DNA of 5,239 nt from Chitinispirillaceae bacterium. GTDB taxonomy: Bacteria > Fibrobacterota > Chitinivibrionia > Chitinivibrionales > Chitinispirillaceae. This document shows, one piece after another, positions 1 through 5,239 of this stretch. The translations under genes were made by a program, and so were the position numbers. The DNA lies in assembly GCA_016926315.1 (NCBI GenBank), contig JAFGOU010000591.1, positions 1 to 5,239 of the forward strand, written 5' to 3'. Below the pieces are notes generated by a model, which ran no database searches, had not been told where the DNA came from, and saw only the letters and a program-made list of their open reading frames with translations. The stretch's first letter is position 1, and each line of letters begins with the position of its first letter.

Positions 1-250
1 GCCAGCGGTTGAGAAGGCGGCAGGTCCATGATATGAAGGGTTCGGGCGATTTTCCGGTCGGCAGGGCGATCACGCCGCCCGGATTTTTCTGCACCCATTC
101 GATAAACCGCAGTGCGATGAGCCGTCCGAGGAGCGGGAAGTTGTCGGCTTCAATGACGCCGATTTTCTCGACCGGTTCGTAGCGGCATTGCCTTCCCGAC
201 CGCTCGATGGCGGCGGCCTCAACCGTGGAGGATGCGTCATACGTTCTCAT
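1..250 (-). CDS. NagB-like glucosamine-6-phosphate isomerase/deaminase family protein, N-terminal 83 residues (3' end outside window)
   Basis: The reading frame starts at ATG 250-248 and runs open to the left edge, so only the N-terminus is present. Residues 41-53 (LGRLIALRFIEWV) look like the first helix of the NagB/RpiA/6-phosphogluconolactonase fold. They are followed by a strand and phosphate-binding turn, GGVIALPTGKSPEPFI, at residues 58-73. In classical NagB the same turn reads LPTGGTP near residue 40, so this protein has about 24 extra N-terminal residues and a Lys in the turn. Enzymes of this family convert glucosamine-6-phosphate to fructose-6-phosphate plus ammonia in the cytoplasm; there is no signal peptide here, which agrees. 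The catalytic residues lie beyond the edge, so a 6-phosphogluconolactonase-like or other sugar-phosphate isomerase role cannot be excluded. It lies 30 bases after the barrel gene's stop, on the same strand, and is probably cotranscribed with it. An ATG three bases further upstream of the chosen start is followed at once by TGA, which supports the start at 250. The only Shine-Dalgarno-like sequence is a weak GGAC. Confidence 0.75.
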   Translation of the reverse strand, partial: MRTYDASSTVEAAAIERSGRQCRYEPVEKIGVIEADNFPLLGRLIALRFIEWVQKNPGGVIALPTGKSPEPFISWTCRLLNRW

Positions 251-280
251 GTCATTGTCCGTTTGCGATACGCGGAGGCG

Positions 281-1636
281 TCAGAACACCACGACCAGCT
301 TGGTCGCCAGGTACCAGTGGTCCGGCTTGATCAGCGCATCGCCGTAATCCTTGTTGATATCGTAGCTGCTGATGGTGCGCCAGTGGTCCCGCGCCGCCTG
401 GATAACAATGCCGAAATGCCGGCCGACGAATCGGCGCGCGTGGATCGACCATTTCCAGTCGTCGTTGGCATAAAGCGCGGAATCCGCCGGAGACATGGTG
501 ACGAGCGTCTGGTCGAACGGCGCCGCGAACCCGGGTTGGGAATGCGAAAGCGTGCCGCCGAAGTCGTTGGGATAGGGATACGGGTAATGCTCCACCTGTA
601 CCGCGAGCGCGTCGAACAGCCCGAACGTCGGCACATTGAACCCGGCCATGAGCGGCATCCGGTCGGTGATTTTATCGTATCCCGGACTCTGGTTTCCCAG
701 GCCGAGAACGGCAAGCTCGCCATAAATCCGCCCGTCATCCCGGGTAAAACCCAACGGCATGCCCAGCACGGTGAACAACGGGCCGTCCTTCAAAAAAAAG
801 AGCGGATCAACCGCCCCCCGGCACATGACCTTTGTTCCCCTGAAGGAATAGTAGCTGTCATTCACGGTCGTGCCCGATACCGGATCCACGATGGTATCGC
901 TTTGCCGCACGTTTTTTTCATTTTCAGGCGTTGTCAGGCGTTCGTTTACCGAAATGATGCTGCAGAACGAGATCCCCGCCCCAGCGTCGATCATGTCGAA
1001 CAGGGAATAACCGGTTATCCAGGAAAGATTGGCGTCATGATAGGGCGGCAGCTCCATGTTGATGGTGAACAGCAGGTCGTTGCTCCACTGTTTGAATGCA
1101 AGCGCGCTGAAACGGAATCCGGTAAGGCGCGCGACCGCCCAGTCGAAATCGGTGATCAGGTAACCGGGATAGGTGCCGCTCCTGAACAGGTATTCGCCGA
1201 GGCTCCAGGCGTCGCGGTTGTATTTATACGGCATCAACCCCGCGCCGATCTCGCCCCTGAACAGGTCAGGATCGCCGAACGAGTATCTTCCCTCGATCTG
1301 ATGCGGGTAGAGGGTCGCGTAGTGCCGCTCCTTGTTCATGGGCATGAGCGCGTTTGCCAGGGCGATGGTGTTGTGGTAGGTGTATCCCTCAAGACCGATG
1401 TGACCGGTGAACCGGTCGGCAAAGCGCATGTTGAGGACGAGGTTGAGGACCGCATGCGTGTTCCATTGCGGCGGCCTTTCCGACCGGAGGTTGTAAAAAT
1501 TCATGACGCGGGTATTGACAAAAGAACCGTACCCGGAAAAGGTCACCTGCTCGGGCTTGAGACCCGGCAGGGTATCGGCCGCATACGGCAGGGCGGTAAC
1601 GACGGCGATCAGAACGCTGGCGATACGTAATGTCAT
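281..1636 (-). CDS. Predicted outer-membrane beta-barrel protein, family not recognised
   Basis: This 451-residue protein has an N-terminal signal peptide: Arg4, a hydrophobic core over residues 5-19 and likely cleavage near residues 19-21. The mature part opens with a strand containing GYGSF (residues 35-39), a start common in porins. It then shows many short alternating hydrophobic/aromatic strands, for example about 60-72, 75-89, 125-137, 168-181, 187-197, 396-404 and 407-416. It ends in WYLATKLVVVF, whose terminal Phe and alternating hydrophobic residues match the BAM recognition signal of outer-membrane proteins. A polar stretch at about 231-262 could be a large surface or constriction loop. 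There is no TonB box or plug domain, and the length is far below that of SusC proteins. I do not recognise the family. From its place between a secreted hexosaminidase and a NagB-like gene, a role as porin for released (amino)sugars is inferred, not shown. The start is supported by a strong AAAGGAGG four bases upstream and by the signal peptide. The stop is TGA. Confidence 0.85.
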   Translation of the reverse strand: MTLRIASVLIAVVTALPYAADTLPGLKPEQVTFSGYGSFVNTRVMNFYNLRSERPPQWNTHAVLNLVLNMRFADRFTGHIGLEGYTYHNTIALANALMPMNKERHYATLYPHQIEGRYSFGDPDLFRGEIGAGLMPYKYNRDAWSLGEYLFRSGTYPGYLITDFDWAVARLTGFRFSALAFKQWSNDLLFTINMELPPYHDANLSWITGYSLFDMIDAGAGISFCSIISVNERLTTPENEKNVRQSDTIVDPVSGTTVNDSYYSFRGTKVMCRGAVDPLFFLKDGPLFTVLGMPLGFTRDDGRIYGELAVLGLGNQSPGYDKITDRMPLMAGFNVPTFGLFDALAVQVEHYPYPYPNDFGGTLSHSQPGFAAPFDQTLVTMSPADSALYANDDWKWSIHARRFVGRHFGIVIQAARDHWRTISSYDINKDYGDALIKPDHWYLATKLVVVF

Positions 1637-1640
1637 GAAG

Positions 1641-1648
1641 CCTCCTTT
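1641..1648 (-). promoter_or_regulatory. Ribosome binding site of the barrel gene
   Basis: Read on the minus strand this is AAAGGAGG, a near-perfect Shine-Dalgarno sequence, four bases before the ATG at 1636. It fixes the start codon. It lies inside the 42-base gap after the GH20 stop and is the strongest ribosome binding site in the window, which would suit a barrel protein needed in quantity. Confidence 0.75.
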
Positions 1649-1678
1649 GCACGGTAATGGCCGGCGGTGAGCGGCCTC

Positions 1679-3484
1679 CTAGCGCGACAGCACCATCAGG
1701 GACGTTTTTTCCCCTTCCATTCCCCTGAACCTGCAGAGATAGGGTCCGGCGCCGATGAGCCGCCGTTTCCCGTCACGCAGGTGCGGCAGACCGGATGCGG
1801 CTTCCCGCGAAAAGGCCCCGGCGGAAAGCGTGGCAATCAGAGCGCCGCGGAGATCGTGAATTGCCACGGTTTCAAAGACGCCGGAATCGCGGCGGGCGAA
1901 ACGCTCCCCGGCGGAAAGTGAAACCACGGGCGCCGGGGCGCGCGCGACCGAATTCGCGAGCGTCTGGAAAGCGGCGTACGTCGCCTGGATTTTCGGGCTG
2001 CCCCAGCATTTTTGAGCGACCGCGCGGGAAAGCATGAAGGTGCCGGTCCACACCTGGGCCTCGGTTTCCGCGCTCGGCGCGTCTCCCCAGATCGGGTATT
2101 TTCCGCCCTGAATATGGGGGTCTCCCGCGGGGATGTTCCCTCCTGCAAAGGTGTTGAGCTCCCAGCTGTTGTACGCCCATTGCGGATCGCCGGTGGTTTT
2201 GGCGTTGGTGGTGATGATGTAAAAAAGGTCCCAGCTGCAGTTGATCATGGTGTAGCCGCGGGCCAGCTCCGCCGAGGGATACACGCCGCCCCAGCCGATC
2301 CAGTTGAGCGCGCCCCAGTGATCCATGGTGATATCCGTCGCGAGCGTGCAGGCGCCGACGCTCGTTCCGGTAATGCCGAGCAACACGTCGTTCCACGCCC
2401 ATGCGGTTTTTCCCTGCGCGCGTACGAGCTCGTTCGCCCAATTGACAAAATGACGGTAGCAGTCGTTCGCGTGAGCGTTTGAACCGTATCGATTGCGCGC
2501 CCAGGTGGTGAGCTGGGGGAACGTGGCGTATTCGTCGATGAACATGTATTCGTCCGCGCCGATATGCCAGAAAGGTCCGGGAAAAAGGGGAATGAATTCG
2601 CTTAGAAGTTCCCGGATAAAGGTATAGGACGAATCCTTGCTCAGGTCAAGCGCCCAATACTGGTTTCCCAGGACCCGCGAGCCGAGCAAAAGGTTCCGGT
2701 GCGAGGCATAGAGCCAGTTCACATGGCCGGGCAGGTCGATTTCGGGAATGATCGTTATATGGTACTGGGAGGCCAGCGCAATAAGTGACTGCAGCTCGGT
2801 TTTGGAATAGTACTGGGTCGAGGTGATTTCCGGGTGCGTGGTGCTTTGCAGCCTGAACCCGCCGTTATTGGTCTGGGTCAATCCGTCGGAGAGATGAAAG
2901 TGGAAAAGGTTCATTTTCGTGTACGCCATGTCCCGGATGAAGGTCTGCAACCATGCCATGGTGTAGTACTTCCTTCCGGCATCGACCATCACCCCGCGCC
3001 AGCGGCCCCGGGGCCAGTCGACGATCGATCCCTGGTTTACCGTCGTACCCTGCTTGAGCATCTGCAGCATGGTGCGTGTGCCGTAGAAAATTCCGGCAGC
3101 GGTTTTGGCGCTGATCTCGAAATGGGTTGAGATGTTCAGCAGGTACCCTTCGTCGCCGATGGCCGTATTCGTGGCCCCGAGTTTGAGAAAGACATCGCCG
3201 TTGCCTGCCGTGGCCCCGGTCGCGACCGTTATCGCCCGGCCGAGAAGACCGCACAGATCGTTGGCAAAGGTCTGGGCGTCAGCGGTGAGCGCCGCAGCGT
3301 CGCCGGAGTTGATGACGATCCGGGAGGCGGCGGAGAAAACGCAGGTGCCGGTTCCGGCGGTCCATTGCTGGATCGCGGGGATGGTGGAGGGTGCGGGAGC
3401 GGTAACGGCCGATAGCGTGCAGCAGGAAAGAAAAAAAAACGCGATTGAGAGGGAGTTCCGGGAAGAAGGCGCAAGCGGGTTCAT
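1679..3484 (-). CDS. Secreted GH20 beta-N-acetylhexosaminidase (StrH/lacto-N-biosidase-like motifs) with C-terminal beta-sandwich module
   Basis: This 601-residue exported glycoside hydrolase should release terminal beta-linked GlcNAc/GalNAc (or a disaccharide) from glycans by substrate-assisted catalysis. Residues 1 to about 29 form a signal peptide with a SIAFFFLSCC core; no canonical lipobox is present. About 32-144 look like the GH20b alpha/beta domain. The TIM barrel covers about 160-510: RGVMVDAGRKY (163-173; R163, D168, R171), HFHLSD (195-200), EIDLPGH (248-254), the catalytic Asp-Glu pair D311-E312 in WHIGADEY, WAWND (362-366) and WGDAPSAETE (466-475). The Gly-Ala-Asp-Glu-Tyr and Trp-Gly-Asp-x-Pro forms recall the StrH/lacto-N-biosidase branch rather than the HexA-type GGDE, so the leaving unit is uncertain. 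Residues about 516-601 form a separate terminal module (VAIHDLRGALIATL, then GAGPYLCRF) that resembles secretion-sorting or FlgD-like Ig modules. The start at 3484 is preferred over the in-frame ATG at 3544 because it has AAAGGA six bases upstream and begins the signal peptide directly. The stop is TAG; the barrel gene follows after 42 bases. Confidence 0.95.
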   Translation of the reverse strand: MNPLAPSSRNSLSIAFFFLSCCTLSAVTAPAPSTIPAIQQWTAGTGTCVFSAASRIVINSGDAAALTADAQTFANDLCGLLGRAITVATGATAGNGDVFLKLGATNTAIGDEGYLLNISTHFEISAKTAAGIFYGTRTMLQMLKQGTTVNQGSIVDWPRGRWRGVMVDAGRKYYTMAWLQTFIRDMAYTKMNLFHFHLSDGLTQTNNGGFRLQSTTHPEITSTQYYSKTELQSLIALASQYHITIIPEIDLPGHVNWLYASHRNLLLGSRVLGNQYWALDLSKDSSYTFIRELLSEFIPLFPGPFWHIGADEYMFIDEYATFPQLTTWARNRYGSNAHANDCYRHFVNWANELVRAQGKTAWAWNDVLLGITGTSVGACTLATDITMDHWGALNWIGWGGVYPSAELARGYTMINCSWDLFYIITTNAKTTGDPQWAYNSWELNTFAGGNIPAGDPHIQGGKYPIWGDAPSAETEAQVWTGTFMLSRAVAQKCWGSPKIQATYAAFQTLANSVARAPAPVVSLSAGERFARRDSGVFETVAIHDLRGALIATLSAGAFSREAASGLPHLRDGKRRLIGAGPYLCRFRGMEGEKTSLMVLSR

Positions 3485-3490
3485 TGGCGG

Positions 3491-3496
3491 TCCTTT
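3491..3496 (-). promoter_or_regulatory. Ribosome binding site of the GH20 gene (decides the start)
   Basis: Read on the minus strand this is AAAGGA, six bases before the ATG at 3484. No such signal was noted for the in-frame ATG at 3544, whose extra 20 residues would bury the signal peptide behind a polar stretch. The site therefore supports the shorter protein. Confidence 0.65.
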
Positions 3497-3518
3497 CGAG
3501 GCATCATTGCCAGTGTTC

Positions 3519-3548
3519 AATATAATCCTCCCTTTACCTGACAATCAA
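3519..3548 (-). promoter_or_regulatory. Candidate sigma-70-type promoter for the GH20-barrel-NagB operon
   Basis: On the minus strand, TTGATT (3548-3543) resembles a -35 box, matching its first four positions. TATATT (3524-3519) matches five of six -10 positions. The spacer is 18 bases, or 17 if TTATAT is taken as the -10 box. Transcription would begin near 3512, giving a leader of about 28 bases before the ATG at 3484 that contains the ribosome binding site. This would put the upstream ATG at 3544 outside the transcript. It is based on motif matching by eye only, and the host's promoter consensus is unknown. Confidence 0.4.
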
Positions 3549-3599
3549 GACGGATTGCTTTTTCGTCGCCTTCACCATGCCTGCCGCGCCGGGGTTCAG

Positions 3600-3650
3600 G
3601 GCAATTTTTCGGAATCGTCAATTAATTTTATATATATTCCATCATGATAG
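3600..3650 (+). promoter_or_regulatory. AT-rich candidate promoter/operator region upstream of the fucosidase gene
   Basis: This is the most AT-rich stretch of an otherwise GC-rich window. It holds overlapping -10-like hexamers (TTATAT at 3628-3633, TATATT at 3633-3638), but no convincing -35 box; TTTTTC at 3605-3610 is the only weak candidate. A GGAAT (3611-3615) and an ATTCC (3636-3640) form a short inverted repeat around the AT-rich core, and ATCATGAT (3641-3648) is a perfect palindrome. Either could bind a regulator, but both are short enough to arise by chance. The rest of the roughly 200-base divergent gap (3485-3685) shows no gene. Confidence 0.3.
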
Positions 3651-3685
3651 GGTGAAACGGCGACCTCGAAAGGCGATGGTACAAG

Positions 3686-5239
3686 ATGAAAAAAACCGGG
3701 TTGATCCACGCCGTTTTCTTCGAGACCGTGACGTTCCTGTCGGCGGGAGCCGTGGGTCAGGCCCCGGTTCCGGTCGGTCCGGTCCCTCATGCGCGGCAGA
3801 TCGAATGGTACCACCGGGAGACCATGGCGTTTTTCCATTTCAACATGAACACCTTCACCGGCGACGAATGGGGAGACGGCACGGCGAGCCCGAGCCGGTT
3901 CAATCCGGCCTCTCTTGATTGCGAGCAATGGATCAGGACCGTAAAGGGAGCGGGGTTTGCCTGCGCGATCCTGACCGCAAAGCATCACGACGGGTTCTGT
4001 CTCTGGCCCAGCGCGTATACCACGTATGACATTGCCGCCAGCCCTTATAAAGGCGGCGCCGGCGACGTGGTGCGGGAGTTTACCGATGCCTGCAGGAAAT
4101 ACGGGATCAAACCGGCGCTCTATCTCTCGCCCTGGGACCGCCATGAGCCCTCGTACGGTACCGCGGCATACAACACCTTCTATGCGAACCAGCTCAGGGA
4201 GCTCCTCGCCAATTACGGTACCATCTGGGAAATCTGGTGGGACGGGGCCGGCGACCAGATGGCGTTCGATTTCAAACGGTGGGCGGATACGGTCAGGGCG
4301 CTCCAGCCCGGTTGTTTCATTTTCGGCGCGAAGAAAGCGTCGCCGTATGTTGACGGAAGGTGGATCGGCAATGAAGACGGCGTGGCGGGCGACCCGTGCT
4401 GGGCCACGATCGACCGCGGCATGATCGACGCCGAAAACCTGACGGTTCTTCCGACCGGCCAGATCAATGGAAGCGCCTTCGTTCCGGCGGAGTGCGACGT
4501 GTCCATTCGTCCGGGCTGGTACTTTCATTCGGCGGAAAATACGCAGGTAAAAACGGTATCCACCCTCTGGAACACGCTCTACTTCGGGTCGACCGGCCGG
4601 AACTGCGTGTTCCTCCTGAACCTTCCCCCGGATACACGCGGGCTGGTATACCGGACCGATTCCGTCCGCATCGACAGCCTCGGCGGCTGGATACGCGGCA
4701 CCTTTGAAACGAATCTGGCTGCCGGGGCAACGGTTACGGCCAGACACCCGCGGGGCGCGCCCTACGGGCCGGAGAACATGGTCGATACCAGTGAGGCGAC
4801 CTATTACGCCGGGAGCGACGGCTTTTTGACCGATACGCTGGTATTCAACCTGGGATCGGCAAAAACATTCGACTGCGCCATGCTGCAGGAAAAGATCGAA
4901 CTCGGGCACCGGATAACCCGCTGGTCCCTTGACTATTCAGGCAATGGAACCGCGTGGACCGGGGTGGCCAACGCGGCGGACCGGCAGAGCATCGGCTATA
5001 AACGGCTGGTCACGTTCAGTCAAATCAGCGCAGCGCAGGTGCGGTTGCGCATCACGCAAGGCAAGGCGTGCCCGGCGATCCATACCTTCGGACTGTATCG
5101 AAGCGCCTACGCGAGAGGGCCGTCGGTCGGCGCGGCGCCGCCGTCACGGCGGCAGACGACGGTAACCCGGGGCATGAGCGGCGCGCTGAATGCCGCCGGA
5201 ACCATGGTGATGCTGCCGGATGCCTTTGCCGGGGAAAAA
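3686..5239 (+). CDS. Secreted GH29 alpha-L-fucosidase (GH29-B-like) with F5/8/CBM32-like domain; 3' end outside window
   Basis: The frame is open from ATG 3686 to the right edge (518 codons, no stop). The enzyme should remove alpha-L-fucose from glycans by a retaining mechanism. Residues 1-26 resemble a signal peptide (Lys-Lys start, cleavage near GQA|PVP), but Glu13 lies in the hydrophobic core, which is unusual. The catalytic barrel spans about 35-345: WYHRETMAFFHFNMNTF (41-57), CAILTAKHHDGFCLWPS (93-109; H100, H101, D102), LYLSPWDRH (145-153), IWWDGAG (183-189; likely nucleophile D186), RWIGNEDG (225-232; likely acid/base E230, 44 residues on as in GH29-B enzymes) and PAECDVSIRPGW (267-278). 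This motif set fits the alpha-1,3/1,4-specific GH29-B group. Residues about 356-472 match the F5/8 domain often attached to that group (LQEKIELGHR, IGYKRLV). A Pro/Arg/Thr-rich linker follows, then the start of what may be another terminal module. The preceding in-frame stop (TGA, 3653-3655) leaves 3686 as the only ATG; AAAGG lies 12 bases upstream, a long spacing. The gene is divergent from the GH20 operon. Confidence 0.95.
   Translation, partial: MKKTGLIHAVFFETVTFLSAGAVGQAPVPVGPVPHARQIEWYHRETMAFFHFNMNTFTGDEWGDGTASPSRFNPASLDCEQWIRTVKGAGFACAILTAKHHDGFCLWPSAYTTYDIAASPYKGGAGDVVREFTDACRKYGIKPALYLSPWDRHEPSYGTAAYNTFYANQLRELLANYGTIWEIWWDGAGDQMAFDFKRWADTVRALQPGCFIFGAKKASPYVDGRWIGNEDGVAGDPCWATIDRGMIDAENLTVLPTGQINGSAFVPAECDVSIRPGWYFHSAENTQVKTVSTLWNTLYFGSTGRNCVFLLNLPPDTRGLVYRTDSVRIDSLGGWIRGTFETNLAAGATVTARHPRGAPYGPENMVDTSEATYYAGSDGFLTDTLVFNLGSAKTFDCAMLQEKIELGHRITRWSLDYSGNGTAWTGVANAADRQSIGYKRLVTFSQISAAQVRLRITQGKACPAIHTFGLYRSAYARGPSVGAAPPSRRQTTVTRGMSGALNAAGTMVMLPDAFAGEK

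Noticed and set aside
188..1630. Long plus-strand open frame of 480 codons antisense to the barrel gene
   Set aside because: It is a GC-driven shadow: the product is rich in Arg, Val and Gly with no recognisable domain, while the minus-strand frame has a signal peptide, barrel strands and a strong ribosome binding site.
1659..1676. Small hairpin (GGCCG/CGGCC, 8-base loop) between the GH20 and barrel genes, considered as a terminator
   Set aside because: The stem is only five pairs and no T-tract follows on the minus strand, so it would not end transcription. It is too short to claim as a functional element.
3501..3505. Possible lipoprotein nature of the GH20 (Cys-Cys in the signal peptide)
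   Set aside because: The residues before the cysteines (FLS-C, LSC-C) do not fit a standard lipobox, and a type I cleavage region follows them, so a lipoprotein call is not supported.
3485..3544. Twenty-residue N-terminal extension of the GH20 from the in-frame ATG at 3544
   Set aside because: It would place a polar stretch ahead of the signal peptide and overlaps the candidate promoter, whereas the ATG at 3484 has AAAGGA at the right distance.
3577..3918. Plus-strand open frame of 113 codons across the divergent gap into the fucosidase, with an internal ATG at 3676
   Set aside because: It is out of frame with the fucosidase and Arg/Gly-rich with no domain. The ATG at 3676 is only two bases from AAAGG, too close for initiation.
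3596..4909. Long minus-strand open frame of 437 codons antisense to the fucosidase
   Set aside because: The plus-strand frame encodes clear GH29 and F5/8 motifs. The antisense product is Arg/Pro/Gly-rich without domains, and it runs across the AT-rich promoter region.

Overview
The window comes from a Gram-negative bacterium of moderately high GC (a by-eye estimate, not computed) and holds part of a glycan-degradation locus. It carries four protein-coding genes in two divergent units. Both ends of the window cut through a gene. No tRNA, rRNA, CRISPR array, insertion sequence or phage gene was seen.

Minus-strand unit, read from right to left: (1) a complete secreted GH20 beta-hexosaminidase (3484 to 1679); (2) a 451-residue predicted outer-membrane beta-barrel protein of unrecognised family with a signal peptide and a C-terminal Phe (1636 to 281); (3) the first 83 codons of a NagB/6-phosphogluconolactonase-fold protein, most like glucosamine-6-phosphate isomerase/deaminase (250 to the left edge). 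The gaps are only 42 and 30 bases, so the three probably form one operon. Plus-strand unit: a secreted GH29 alpha-L-fucosidase (3686 to the right edge, 518 codons, no stop inside the window), with the catalytic domain followed by an F5/8 (CBM32-like) domain. About 200 bases separate the two units and should hold divergent promoters.

Taken together (inference): the fucosidase and hexosaminidase remove terminal fucose and N-acetylhexosamine units from a complex glycan (mucin-, milk-oligosaccharide- or N-glycan-like, or an algal or other fucosylated glycan). The barrel protein may carry the released sugars across the outer membrane. The NagB-like enzyme would feed hexosamine phosphate into glycolysis. 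No SusC/SusD pair is visible, so this is not a classical Bacteroidetes-type polysaccharide utilisation locus as far as the window shows.

Taxonomy is an inference. The C-terminal module of the GH20, with a short beta-sandwich and a Gly-x-Tyr motif close to the end, resembles the terminal modules on secreted enzymes of Fibrobacterota/Chitinivibrionia-like and FCB-group bacteria. A Fibrobacterota-related or other FCB/PVC/Spirochaete-like environmental genome would fit, but the sequence alone does not settle this. The most interesting element is the unrecognised barrel gene between the hexosaminidase and the NagB-like gene.
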